This document shows, in pieces, positions 12,369-24,805 of a stretch of 64,000 nt of DNA. Positions within the stretch are counted from its first letter, which is position 1, and each line of letters opens with the position of its first letter. This DNA is from Takakia lepidozioides (Eukaryota; Streptophyta; Takakiopsida; Takakiales; Takakiaceae), in the NCBI GenBank assembly GCA_030704615.1, contig CM060734.1:20958001-21022000 (forward strand), in the 5' to 3' direction. The notes beneath the pieces were generated by a model that saw only the letters and a program-made list of their open reading frames with translations, did not search any database and was not told where the DNA came from. The position numbers and the translations under genes were made by a program.

Positions 12369-15300
12369 ATGGCGGCAGCCTGTGCAACTGCTTCCTCTGT
12401 ATCGAAGTACACACCGGGTGCTTCTCCAGTCAGGCATTCTGGGTGGAATGTAGGCAGGCACGAGGTGTGTCAAGCTGGGCAATTTGTTTTTCGAAGAAGG
12501 AAGGAGTCCCTCCAGGTGTGTAGAACAAGGGGTCGTCCCTTTTCAACCAGCGCCAGGGATTTGGTTTTTGACCTGGGCCAGCATGCACTTTTCTCCCAAG
12601 CAGTAGGATGGGGGCCGCATCACAGATACGATGGGAGGCGTAAGTCGCAGATCGTGGCTGCCAGTCCACCAGCTGAAGAAGTTGCCGTTAGGGCTGAGCC
12701 GTTGACAAAACAGGACTTGGTCGCTTATCTTGCCTCCGGCTGCAAACCGAAGGAGAAGTGGAGGTCGGGTTTCTAGTCAACCACTCTGTTAGGGCACCGC
12801 GTTACACGCACGTGCTTGGTGGTTTTTGTGAGTCGTTAACTTTCTAGGGATCCACTTTGGTTCAACTTTCACACCTGTGTAACCTGCAGTGATGTTATTG
12901 GCAGGCACACGTGGTGTAGGGTTGCAGGCCGTGTCTTTTCAATTTCCTATTGTCTGTTCAGCGTAGGCCTTGCATGGATTCAGTTGCAAGTCCTAGATGA
13001 AAGGATTTGTAAGCATGTAAGAGTGATTGGGTAGAAATGAGTTGTGCAGGATTGGTACAGAGCATGAGAAGTTTGGTTTTCAGCTGGGAAATCTGAAGCC
13101 CATGACCTATGAACATATTGCACAGCTTCTTGATGGAATGGCTGAACGCTTCCAGTGGGAAAGAGTTTTGGAGGGCAGCAAAATTATTGGACTAAGATTT
13201 GTGAGCCCTAACTTCCACTACATGAACTAATGATCAGGTTTTGTGTTGGTTGGTTATTGTAGGTTTTCAATCATACTGTACTCAGTTATTATTTTGACCA
13301 CTGGTTGCCTGCGGGCTTGGAGAATGTTTGCATTGCCTGAAACTCTTTGAGTTTACAGCTTGAGGGTTTAAGAGGCCAGGTTTGATGTGGATGAAAGGGC
13401 AGGATGGGCAGAGTGTGTCATTGGAGCCGGGTGGCCAGTTTGAGTTGAGTGGTGCCCCACTTGACACATTGCATCAGACATGTGCTGAGGTCAATTCTCA
13501 TCTGTATCAGGTCTGGCGGCAGGTCCCTCTTTCCGCAGCCTGCAGTTCATTGCCGGACTGCTCATTAGTCACAAGTTACATTTACAGATGAGCATGTAGC
13601 CTTTCCACTTGAGTGGGTGTATAGGTTTCCCGAGAGATTGAGCAATGCATTTTCCCTTGAGAGGGATACAGAGATAGAGGTCAAAACAGGTCAAAGAGGG
13701 TTGTGTGCAGCAAGGTTTACATTATTCCGAGTATAAATAGGAAAAGGTTGGGGATGCACAAGATCAGATGTGGATCTGAATTTGCTGTCATTCCCCATGC
13801 AAATGAACCTCCTGGGCTGGGATAAAACTGAAGAATTGCATGCATAGGTCTTGCATGTGTGTCTTGGCCCCAAAGTGGCATTGCAGGGCCTGCATGGATG
13901 TGGTCGGGGAGGCCTTATGCATGAATGAAAAGTGAAGGTGAGAGTAGCTAAGAGCTGGACATCTGCAGGTTAAGGCAGTGGCTGAGGAGCTAGGACTGGG
14001 GTTTGCAGGCATCGGCTTTCAACCCAAGTGGCCTGTGGAGACCATTCCTATCATGCCCAAGGTGCAACATATGCTTATGTTTCTGCTATTTTTCATGATT
14101 TCAGAGAAGTACTATTTCCCCCCCCCCTAATGTGACTTAGATATTGGGGACATCTGCGGCTGTTGGTGGAAGGGCTCTCAGAGGGACCGGTTTGTCACAG
14201 TTAATCACAGGCAGTCCATTTCACTGGAGAACGTTTGTGTACGGTAGATTAGTTGATTTAGGCATCTCAAGTGACGAGTTGATGGTGCTTTACCAAGTCT
14301 AGTGGGGTGAAAACAGGGCAGGTACGACATAATGCGCAACTACATGCCTAAAGTTGGCTCCTATGGCCTGGATATGATGTTCCGTACATGCACTGTGCAG
14401 GTGCTCCTGTATGACCTTCATCTTTTTGCATTCCACCTGCTGTTTCATATATGGTCTTCTTTGGTCCCTCAATCTATCGTATTGACTGTTTTTGCCAGAA
14501 TAGCTTCAGTGCAGTCGATCCGCAGGGTTGGCCATGCCGACTGCTAACTGGTTATGCATGGTTTTTACCTTACACTTCATCCCAGGACATGCACTCCACC
14601 CAAAGTAAGTTGGGGTGAAAAAGCGCTATGAAAGGCTGCATTTCCCAGACTTGTAAGAGATTGCTTGCCACTTTTGTTCGAGGAGAAATGAGGGGGAAAG
14701 TTATGGATGTAACAAAGGGAAGCAGGGCCACTAGACTATTAAGGGTGAAAGCACCTGGTAGATGAGAGCATCTGTTTGTTGTGAACAAGAACCCGAGTAA
14801 ATATTCGTAAAGAAGGCCCACTAGTTTAGACCATGTCTCAGGATTGAACTGAGGCTTCTTTCAACACATGGAGAGGGCCTGTCCATGCATCTAGAACGCA
14901 AGAAAGATCCATTCCTGGACGATTGGTACAAAAACATTAGATCTGTCTTTGTATCCAAAAGTTGAATTTCAATTTCTCTTTCTGGTTGGAAGGCACACAT
15001 CTTTTTTACATACCCTTGCTGACAAACTTGTTGGTTTCTTGAAATAGAACACAGTATGAAGCCCAACTTGCCAAGGAAGTTTTTGTGTGTTAATATACCC
15101 ACTGTTAACCCAATTTTGGGCATTTGCACAGTGTGTGTACCACTTTCCAATCATAGCCTGCATTTACCTGTCAATACTTATGGGTTGGCAGGTGAATCTG
15201 GACTTTGAGTCTGAGGAGGATATGGCAAGGAAGTTTCGCATTGGCCTTGCTTTGCAGCCTGTAAGTACTGAAGAAATCTGTAGAGTGGACCTGCACATAG

Positions 15301-18300
15301 TCGCTTTTTTAAGCACAATTTCTAGCTACTGGATTTTGGTTACTCTGGTGTTATCAGGTACTGAAGTTCCGAGGACCTATACGTATGCATTTGCAGGAGT
15401 CCTAATAATGTCTGTTTTTCAAAATGGCTTTGACAGATTGCAACCGCTCTTTTTGCAAATTCTCCTTTCACTGAAGGAAAGCCCAATGGTTACCTGAGCT
15501 TTAGAAGGTGAGAGTTTGTTGCTGTAGTCCTGTTGTGCCCACAATAGTAATGTCCTTAGCCTATACTTCCCTGCAAATGTCATGATAGGGGATGATTCGT
15601 GTTACATGAGAATTCAGACAAAACTCCTTGTTTGTGTAGTTGCTTGTGCCCTTTACATGAGTAGTTTTTTACTTGTGCAGGTATTTGATGTAATGTGCCG
15701 TTGATTGTTTTTCTCTGTGGCAGTCATATCTGGACGGATGTAGACAACAATCGGACGGGGGATTTACCCTTTGTATTTCAAGATGATTTTGGGTAAAGAT
15801 CATTCAACATTATGCAGTTCCAAAGGCTATCTGTAAAGGCAGTCAAGCAGTAGAGGTACTTTTACATGGTGTAGTTCTTCCTGGGCATCATCAATGGAGA
15901 AGTTAAATATAAACCTCTGTGGGATCTTAATAAATTATCGATTCATGTATGTGTTGTAACTACTCAATATACCAAGGGTTGACTGAATGGCTCCTTGTCC
16001 TCATAATTTACAAGTGGTTGGTGACAATGTTCGGACACTGGAAGTGGCTTTCTCTATGAAAGGGTGCGAGCCCTACATACTAGTGCTTGGATTTCTTGTG
16101 AAAGGTATAATCTATATGAAGTACCTGTACCTATATCAGGTGTGTGGGTATGCAGGTTTGATAAATATGTGGATTTTGCTCTTGACGTGCCCATGTATTT
16201 TGTGTACCGCAAGAAACACTATGTTGACTGCAGCGGTCTTTCTTTCAGGGTAAGTGCAGCTTTACAGATGTCTCCTCTGCAAGTTTCCAGCAGTATAAAG
16301 CTGTACAGGCAGTCTAAGTATTTGACCATGTATTTGCCACAAGGCTACGGCAAATAACGTCTCATGAGTACATTTTTTTGGTATTTTACCATGTATCTAA
16401 CTCTCTCACACATTGACCTCGCCAAAGGTCAGGTGGTCTTATTGGGTGACTCCAATTCCGGGTGGGTAAAGGTCTTCATCAGGATGATACCATTGGGCCT
16501 TTTGGTGAGGACGAGCTGAATTCTAATGGAAGACGTTTAATAAACTGTCTGGAAGAACTTCAGCTTTTGACCTTGAATAATAGGTCAAAAGGAGACCTAG
16601 TGCAGTGAACTTGTGAGAAATCCCAAACTGGGGAACGATCCATTGTGCATTATATCATAGTGGAAATTTTTTGTTTCCCCCTAGTGCCGGCCAGTGTGTT
16701 GATCGACAGAACTGATATTGGTACCTCTGACCACTGCCTGGTTTGGACAGAGATCAAAAGGTGTTTCCCCAACACCAAGAGATCTGTGAAACGTTCGATT
16801 CAGAAGTGGCGCATGGAAAAATTGCAAATTGAAGAGGTCAAGGCTGAGTATGTCCAGGCCTTGCAAGAAGCTCTCCCTCACTTTGTCCATTCGCTCCAAG
16901 ATCTTCAGTCTCGCTCCGGCAATGCAAGAAATGAAGTCGAAAGAGCGGTTGATTCTTTGGAGAGTTTTGTCTCCTCTGTGGCTGACAAGATCTTTGGGAG
17001 GAAACTAATTGTCTGCGGTAGAGCTGTTAATTGGTGGACCAATGAGATCAAACTCCAGATAGCCAAGAGAGGAGTCCTCTATAAAGAGTGCTGTAACTTG
17101 AAAGTCAACAAAGAATTGTGGGCTAGGTACTACCAGATCCGCAAAGATATCAATCAGCTTGTAAGGTCTCAGGAGAAATCATATTGGGACAAGTTACACA
17201 GTGAAATAAACTATGGGTGGTGATGACAAGAGATTCTGGTTGGTCCTTCAACATCTGTACAAGCCGAAAAATTGTCAGCAAGTACAAGCGCTGAGGACTA
17301 CTAAGGGTGCAGTGGTGACTTCAAACTCACTACAGTACCCTTGGCAGAAATTCTAGATCTAACAGTGAGGGGTTTTTCTGAAGAATGGAAGGACACAGTA
17401 GGAAAAACTGTTTCCATGATTCAAGACAGCCCTGATGAACTGGAGTATATTTCAATGGGTTACAACGTGCCCATTAGTTCTTCTGAGATTGTGGAAGCAA
17501 TTGAGCATTTAAAGCTGGTGGTCCCGATGGCATAGTCAATGAGCTTATCAAGCATGGTGGCGACCCCATGATAGAGGCCCTTGAACTTCTCTTTAATCTT
17601 ATCTGGAGGACTGAAATGATCCCCCTTTCGCTGGCGACAGGGGGTCATTGTCAATCTACACAAGAAAGGTGGCAGAGAAGAGCCGGGGAACTTTTGAGGC
17701 ATCACACTTTTCAATGTAGTTGGCAAGATATTTTGCAGAGTTTTAAGTACTCGTCTCGAGATTGATCTGGAGCATAGAGGTTGTTTCCATGAAGGCCAAG
17801 CTGGCTTTCGGAGAAACAGGGGTGTGGAACATGGGGAAGGCCAACATGGATGACCGCAAGGGTTTACCCAGTCTCGGGCACTAGACTGAAATTTAAACTC
17901 AGGGCAGGAAGCCTACCTCAACAGCAAACAGATGCAGAGAGGAAAGGGGATTGCAATTGCCCGTTGTGTGGGCAACCTGAAGACAATATTCATTTTCTGA
18001 TTCATTGTCCTGGGTACTCTCACCAGAGAGACACCCTCTTCAAATCCATCAAGGGATTTGTGCCTGTACCTCTGTTTACCAACTTTGAAAATCTTGAGGC
18101 TGAGCCAAAAGCCCAGGCCCTTTTGGGGCCTAGTTATTGGGCAAATCACACATAGCAGATTGATGCTTGTGTAAAGGGATGTCTAGAGGATATCTGGAAA
18201 ACTCGGATCAATTGTCTGTTCCAAGGTAAGTCATACTACCGGCGTCAGCCCCTGACAAAGGTAGTTTCTGTCGCTTTGTGTTCCGCTCAAACTGGGCACG

Positions 18301-20839
18301 GGGTCAATGGACACAAGGCTACGGCAAACAACGTCTTATGAGTACAATCTCTTACACATTGACCATATTTCCTGCATCCTGTTGCATCCTGTTAGTTTGC
18401 TTCCTCTTCTAAACCGTTAATTAGAGCATCCTTATGACATGTATTTCTTGAGATTATGAGTCGGAGTGTTTTCATGTTCACCTATCTAGCGCTTGTTTTC
18501 ATGCATTTTCTCAGGCCAGGATTCTTTGGATTTTCTTCCTTGAGTGAGACTACTGAGCACAAATACTTGGCTCTTCGGAAGTGCTGACCAAGCTGGAAGC
18601 TGGTGTAAATATATTGTCAATGCCGCCATGTCAATGGGGAGTAGCCAAAAGTACATTTTGATTGTACTATGTGGAAGTCGATTAGTCGCCTTGAGGTGGT
18701 TGTGTATGTTCAGGATTTCATGGCTGGAAAGTTGCCGGCCCTGCCTGGAGATGTACCGACTCTGAATGACTGGGAGAATCATCTAACCACCATCTTTCCC
18801 GAGGTGCTTTGCATGTTTTTCCTTAATATCCTCGTAATTGTGCATCCTCTGCAAATTGTTGGATGAGGAGTTCAACTGTCACTGCATTATTATAAAAAAC
18901 TGTTGTGCTATTTAAGTTCCCTGACTGCCAAGACACAGCATCACTCTCAGTTTCGCATGGGCTAATGACTGACTTGCCTGTGGAGGGTACAGGTTAGGCT
19001 AAAACGCTACTTGGAGATGAGGGGGGCTGATGGAGGTCCATGGCGGCGATTGTGTGCATTGCCTGCTTTCTGGGTATGTGGAGGCGTCATGTGAGGGATT
19101 TCCAGATTGTGCACGTTCTTCATGCTTAGTAGTTCCCTGGTGTTGTCACATCAAAGTTGTTAGTGGCATAGAGTTATAGCCCACTACCTACAGTGGTTGA
19201 CTAAACGTTAGTGAAAATAGCAGTTGCCTATCTGGTGCTCCTTGCGTAATGCACTGGTCTTGTTAGTTGCTTGTGAGTTCGTTTCGTCTGATTATTTCAC
19301 ATATATGGAGAGGGTGTGGAGGCTGTGAGATGGGAAAGCAGTCGGTGATTTCTTATGAATCGCACTCTGCACTTGTTTGCAGGTGGGATTGTTGTATGAT
19401 GAACAGTCCCTACAAGGAGCATTGGACATTATCAATGACTGGACAGATAGGGAGCGTGCCATGCTTCGGGCAAAGGTATGTCCAGTCACACAATCCACTG
19501 GAAAGGTGGCAATTATTTTTCATTGGTATCTTGGAAATGTTCCAGAGGTGGAAAGATATTGTTTCAGGGGAAACAGTTCTATATCTTCCTTGCAATTCCT
19601 GTGGTATGATCTTCCTTTTGGTTCTGGCTGCTGTGGTGTCAACTTAAGGATCAAAGCTATTTTGTCTTCCTCTGCCTCCTTTCTGGTTAGATTCCTGGGG
19701 GTTGTCAGAAGACCCTGGATTGCACTAAATAATTAGGAAACTAGTAGATTTAGTTGCTACTTGAGAAAGTAGTATTGAGGCACTCGGGATTTGGTTGGCA
19801 ACAAGGTCCCAATGCTGGGGTTGAAGACGCCATTTCGAGACGGCCTCTTGAAACACGTCGCACAGGATGTGTATCAGCTTGCCAAGGTGTTTTCCTGCTC
19901 AATTTTATGACAGTCCACAGGCTTGGCTTTTGGTAGACCAGTCCATGCTACTTTGTGTGCAAATGTCATCTGTCTTATTATGTGCATCAACTGTGGTGGT
20001 GAGGACACCATTGACAATGTTAGTGTCATGGTTGTGGAAACAGGAGGGATTGTTGAGAAGAGGGTACAAGGAGGCTGGCTTTTTGAATGAGATCCAAGAA
20101 ACTGTCATGACAGGTTCGTAATCACTGCCCTTGTATATACACTGTCAAGGTAGGTTTTTCTTGGGTTGTGATAATACTCCAGACCAGTGTAAGCAGGTTC
20201 AATGACTAGTCTTCTACTAGGAGCGACTCCCGCAAGAGCAGGTGAGATTTCCAAATCAATGTGAGGGGGACACTCAGGGGCAAGGGCTTTCCCATGCGAC
20301 GGTCCTCGCCCGAGCATGGGAGTGCAATGGCAGGGCCAATGAGCGTGGGAAGGCGCAAGACCCTGAGCCTTCCCTGACGTGGTCCCAAGTGCGAACGATA
20401 ATTCAACAGCTGTCTGCAGAGACATTCCGCGGGAGGTGTATGGGCAATCAGTGATTGGCTGTTCACATGAACCGTCTGATTGGAAATTCTATTTGCTGCT
20501 ACTTGTCAATGAGTCATGGCGATGATGCCAGAAGTGGGCACTAAAGTACAAAAGAGAAAATGAGCACATGGGATTACGCCTCTGAAACCTCCACCAGAGC
20601 TCCCAAGAGGCTTTACTGTTACGATGTGAAGGCGTTGCTCATGTCACAAACTTTTGACGGACCACTGTAAAAGCTTAGGGTATGTGCAGCAGGGTGAACA
20701 TGTGTGCAAAATACTGGGACTGAGTAGATGTGCTTGTTTGATGTGTGCAGGTGTGACTCCTGCAGAAAGGCTGTTGGATCTTTACCACGGGATATGGGGA
20801 CGGAACATCGATCCTATTTTTGAAGAATTGCTCTACTGA
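12369..20839 (+). CDS. GSH1: Glutamate-cysteine ligase, plastid precursor
   Basis: This enzyme makes gamma-glutamylcysteine from Glu and Cys with ATP, the first and limiting step of glutathione synthesis, in plastids. I placed 15 exons with GT-AG borders and matching phases: 12369-12763, 13050-13200, 13403-13510, 13969-14061, 14317-14400, 15192-15260, 15437-15507, 15724-15792, 16156-16249, 18714-18803, 18993-19073, 19383-19475, 19806-19886, 20044-20113, 20751-20839. They join to 1638 nt (545 aa) without any stop. The first ~100 residues are Ala/Ser/Arg-rich, as in a transit peptide. The core then follows the plant family, from [10 protein letters not shown] and [14 protein letters not shown] through [10 protein letters not shown] and [12 protein letters not shown] to [12 protein letters not shown] and the C-terminal DPIFEELLY. 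The start has a good ATGGCGGC context. The Cys pair in HQTC and RRLC (the dimer switch) is kept. Of the second pair, VDC is kept but the partner is Ala in KLPALPGD. Confidence 0.95.
16338..18346 (+). mobile_element. LINE remnant inside GSH1 intron 9
   Basis: The segment is bordered by 35-bp direct repeats (16338-16372 and 18312-18346) that differ at only two positions. Inside, the plus strand gives an endonuclease end ([15 protein letters not shown] near 16530, [13 protein letters not shown] near 16725 with the catalytic His). A long helical linker follows to 17223, then only scraps of reverse transcriptase. Near 17950-18030 comes the C-terminal zinc motif [19 protein letters not shown]. This layout fits the CR1/L2/Jockey-like LINEs with most of the RT deleted. 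It lengthens intron 9 to 2464 bases but leaves both splice sites intact. Confidence 0.75.
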
Positions 20840-22258
20840 AAGTTGTAGCATAGCCGTTGCTCTTGCATTCGTTAATGCCAACTTCAGATCAAACCAACCG
20901 ACCCCAAACCAGGTTACAAAAAGTTGTAAGGTGAATTAGGAAGGGTAGCATGTGTGTTATTCACTTTAGTAATCTCTCTCTCTTGGTGCTTGTTAACTTG
21001 TGCGTCATAAGAGTCATGTACCTGCCTCGACATTTAAGATGTAAAGTGATGATATGGGTTAGTAACATGCACATGCAATATATACCTCAGTACAACCATT
21101 TTTTTCAAGTCATTAGCATTATATTCAGCAAGCAATTTCACTTCCTTACATTGAGTAGCACAGGCCCAGATTTAACGTTTAATGACTTTAACAAGATAGA
21201 GCTCCCATGAGAGGACACGCAAGTTATTTCTTTCAATAAGTGGCCATATATTCAAAAAATTGAAATGCAGTCAACTTTCTAAAATCCACTTTGAATTTCT
21301 AATCTTTTTCTCAGTCAGTCTACCTTTCGTACACAAGTTTATCCTACAGCATGTGTAAAGAGACAAAGCATCTGAATACTTGACTAGCTTCCAACAAATT
21401 TAATTACTCGTGATGCCCTCTAACCAAAATAAGTTCTTCAACAGGCTATGCAGGTCTTCTTCTATGACTCTTACACACTCCAGTATCCCACTTCCAAGCT
21501 AAGATGTATTACCTGTGAGAGAAACCCAAGGGCCCCGTTGAGGACAGTACCTATTCTCTAGCTTAAGACAGGAGCCAGTCTCTTTGACTGTAAGCCATGG
21601 GTAAAAGTCAGAAGAGAAAGCCACTGTCGGAATCCTATCAATACTACCAAGCAGAAAAATACAGTCAGGAAGGAGAAGAAAATGTAACTTGTGCACTTTG
21701 ATGCAGCAAAGGCAATGCCAAAGTATTGTAATCTTATCTGCCCTGCAGGATATTTCCCAAATGCACTTCGGTGACATTGAAATTTTCATCAAAAAATATC
21801 TTTAGTGGATAGAGACTCGTGAATCTGCAACAATCTACCATGGCTCTATGTGCCATTAATAGTGCACCATGCTGTCTTTCAGGTTTCACGCATGCAAATT
21901 AATATGCTTCGGGTAATTAGGTACCAACTAACCCTCAAAAGATTGAGGACATGTCGCGCATTGAAATACAAGATCAGTGGCAGACATCAGAGTTGACTAG
22001 TCCCAGCACAACACATCAGATAACACAAGACAATCCACCCTCGGGGATGCAAGGGCGATTCTGAAGCCTGTTAGCAAATGTATTTAACATGGTTTGTAGG
22101 TCATGTATTCCATGGGAGGCGTGCAAACGGGAATAGTGGAAGAAAATGAGCTCCGAGCTTATATCTAGCCTACTACAGAGTTAATATGAGAAGGACGGAT
22201 GCAGGGATGCAGACGATGAGAAAATGTTGGTCAAGCTAGCCAGACATCTGCCAACCCT
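20840..22258. other. 3' flank of GSH1 and intergenic DNA
   Basis: AT-rich sequence with no frame that resembles a known protein. The GSH1 3' UTR and polyadenylation site must lie at the left. I saw no clear AATAAA close to the stop codon. Confidence 0.5.
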
Positions 22259-22875
22259 TGTTGGAAGTAATTAAACATATATAGAAGACAAAGTCGAGAA
22301 GGCCAAAGGTCTAGAACACTAAGAGACTACCTTGTTTAACTCACCATTGGAAGGTGAAAGATTAGAAGGTGAATGGTCACCATAGTAGGAAGTGGAAGTG
22401 ACCAAGTAGATCATAGAGATGATCTAAACTTTCTACAGTTGGGTGGAGAGCTTTAGCTTTAGCCTAAGACTTTAGTTCTTATTCTTGTTATTGCTATCAA
22501 TTCTAACATGGTATCAGAGCCATTATTTTCTAGGTGAGAGTTTGAAGTTGAGTTGAGAGAACTTGATCATGGGCTGGAGCGTCGTCTTCTAGCAATCATC
22601 CTCAAATATCTATGACGAATGCATTAGATGTGAGAGTGGAAGATCAATTCAATGGAACTAACTATCAAACCTAGAAGTTTAGGATGGAGATGGTCCTTCT
22701 AGACAAAGACCTATGGGGAGTAGTTGATGGATCAGTCCCAAGACCTAACACTATTGTTGGCCAAACCATATGTGATAGGAAAGATCAGAAAGCAAGAGCT
22801 AGCATCATTACAAGCTTGAAAGACAATCAATTGCATCTCATTATAAGTGCTAAGAATGCTAAGGATGTTTGGGTC

Positions 22876-22878
<3 letters not shown>
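22259..22878 (+). mobile_element. Ty1/copia 5' end: LTR, primer site, broken gag
   Basis: A likely 250-bp LTR runs from TGTTGG (22259) to AACA (22508), with the expected TG...CA ends. It is followed at once by a primer-binding site. From about 22612 a copia gag start is readable: MTNALDVRVEDQFNGTNY, then FRMEMVLLDKDLWGVVDGS, and KDNQLHLIISAKNAKDVWV. A TAG replaces the expected Trp codon after NYQT. The element stops abruptly at the poly-T run at 22879; no pol or 3' LTR is present. Gag forms the virus-like particle in which the element RNA is reverse transcribed. Confidence 0.85.
22509..22521 (+). promoter_or_regulatory. Primer-binding site for initiator tRNA-Met
   Basis: TGGTATCAGAGCC directly after the LTR end is the standard plant copia primer site, complementary to the 3' end of initiator tRNA-Met. 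Confidence 0.9.
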
Positions 22879-22924
<46 letters not shown>

Positions 22925-23200
22925 CGATCGCCAATTCTGGCGGTCGCTTGTTTTTTATATATTATTAAAATTAAGCGACCGCCTTATGGCGGGTCGCTTG
23001 TTTTTTTATATATTTTTAAAATTATGCGACCGCCATTACGGAGGTCGCTGTTTTTTTTTTTTAAATTAGGCGACCGCCAATGCGACTGCCAATCTTGTTT
23101 TTTTTTATAAAAACAATTAAGCGACCGCCAATATGACGGTCGTTCTTATTTTTTAAATTTCGAAATATAAAGCGACCGCCAGATTTGGCGGTCGCTTTCA
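22879..23200. repeat. Poly-T tract and six GC-rich hairpins
   Basis: A run of about 38 T is followed by six palindromic units separated by AT-rich spacers. They are near 22922-22949, 22972-22999, 23022-23049, 23069-23093, 23118-23144 and 23170-23199. The shared arm is AAGCGACCGCC paired with GGCGGTCGCTT; the last unit pairs perfectly over 12 bases. Unit period is about 50 bases. The same arm family recurs at 28705-29020. Confidence 0.8.
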
Positions 23201-23369
23201 TTTTATTATTTTTCAAAATGTATTTGTCACCGTCACCGTGTCGGCGACGTGGCTGCTTAAGTGGCAATATTTTACCTGGTACTTTTTTTACTAAAATATT
23301 CTCGGAACCTGACCTGACAGAGGTTCCGTCAACGTCAGGTCTGACGTGACCTGATGCTGACTGACGGAC

Positions 23370-23723
23370 GTGACGCTGATAACTGAGGTGGTGAAAGCTG
23401 TGAGAACTGGCTCAGCAAAGAATACAGTGTTCCACCCCCTGGAGGGGGCACCCGAGCCAATGGAAATGAAGGGCAGGCCAAAGTTGGAGCCAAAAACAGT
23501 AATTCAATGTGCGAATGAGAGGTTTTTGAAGGCATTGGATGGCCGGGCCGCGAAGTTGGCACACATCAAGCAAATGGAGGGGCTGAAAGGCAAAACTCTA
23601 AGGAAGACGACTGTAGAAGAGTCTGCGAACACTCCTGGATTTGTAGCCATAATGGACTTCTTTGCAATGACAAGTGAAGGGAAGAATTGCATGAGGGGTG
23701 GAAATTTATGGAAGGACAATTGA
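23370..23723 (+). CDS. Hypothetical protein, unrecognised
   Basis: An open frame of about 117 codons that begins at an alternative start. The product is basic and Lys-rich with a helical middle (KALDGRAAKLAHIKQMEG) and no motif I know. It lies between the hairpin tract and the piggyBac fragment, on the opposite strand to the latter. It may be an exon or a remnant of a mobile element rather than a gene. Confidence 0.3.
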   Translation: MTLITEVVKAVRTGSAKNTVFHPLEGAPEPMEMKGRPKLEPKTVIQCANERFLKALDGRAAKLAHIKQMEGLKGKTLRKTTVEESANTPGFVAIMDFFAMTSEGKNCMRGGNLWKDN

Positions 23724-23742
23724 AGAAGTCATTGTTGGCCTT

Positions 23743-24805
23743 CTAATAGAGCCGAGTGTTAGGCAGTTTTTTCATTCCCATTAGTATATGAACCGCGAGC
23801 CAAGCTCTTAGTTCTCTCACTGTGACAGGGCACCACCAGCGGTCTCCTTTGACATTACCTGCATGGTTCATTGTCCTAGCATATAGATTTGTCATGCTGC
23901 AAATCTTGCGGATAATTGCACGGCAGGCCAAAACAAATTAAAAAGTGAACATGAATAGCATCATCTCCAAAAGGCAGCCGTGGGCCAGACTGTCCACCCG
24001 ACCAAATTACCTTTGGTAGCTTCGTTTTGTTGGAGTTCCACATATCATCTGCAAAGAACTTTGCAGAACCCCATTCCTCCCAGCCCTCTAGCAACTCATC
24101 TATTCCTAGCTCACGCACATGATTGTCAGTCTCAACACAATATTCTATCATGTCAGGATTGTCATCTGCCTTAGGATTAGCATCCTTGTCTGCTACAAGG
24201 TCATAGTCTGAGTCCGAGTCTGCGTCTAAATTATAAGTTAGAATGAGGCAAATCTTCTTCATCATCCAGCCCTAATATCTCGTTCAGGGTACATGGCATA
24301 CCTTCATCAAGGTCCAACACACAACAATGTTCTGAAGACACCACATGCACACCCACCCCACAAAAAAATGATACAAGGTATTTGTCACAGCCAAGGAGGA
24401 TGTCCCAAGTCCTCTCTATGCTAGTGCCAAAAACAAATTCTCTTGCAGTGCTCGAGGAGGCAATAGCCTGAAACTGCAAATGGGCTGCTACAACTTTGAC
24501 AGTTGCCCCTAGAATTCCCAAATCCTCCATAGATTGAGAGTGACCAGCAACATCGCTATGCACAATTTGTGAACTACGCAGGAAGTAGGTGGAATTACCC
24601 ATCCATTCAGCATCCAAATCAAATGACATTCAAGATCAGCAGTAGATTTACCTTTCTCCCTTGCTAATTGTTTCAGCCTCATCTTGGCTGGTTGAAGATT
24701 GCTGAAAATCAGACCAACTTGTTGCCTCAAAATCTCATTAACCTTAGGAGCTGAGAGGATTGTCGGAACCATATCTTTGTCTGGACTATGTGTTTCCGGT
24801 CTCAT
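23743..24805 (-). pseudogene. piggyBac-type transposase, N-terminal half
   Basis: Read from 24805 downward there is a degenerate front part, then an acidic stretch (DADSDSDYDLVADKD near 24200) and a segment WGSAKFFADDMWNS. In a second frame follows the signature of the DDE_Tnp_1_7 (PGBD) family: MTNLYARTMNHAG, then WWCPVTVRELRAWLAVHIL, MGMKKLP and NTRLY, matching the usual TN...W.PVT..EL.A.....I.MG...LP. The catalytic Asp residues lie downstream in the family and are missing, because the frame ends near 23743. Members cut and paste DNA at TTAA. Frame changes near 24230 and 23890 show decay. Confidence 0.75.

Noticed and set aside
12128-12523. Plus-strand frame overlapping the GSH1 start
   Set aside because: Different frame from exon 1, no motifs; the frame from 12369 joins the GSH1 core with correct phase.
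22869-23069. Phe-rich frame over the poly-T and hairpins
   Set aside because: It is translation of homopolymer T and palindromes.
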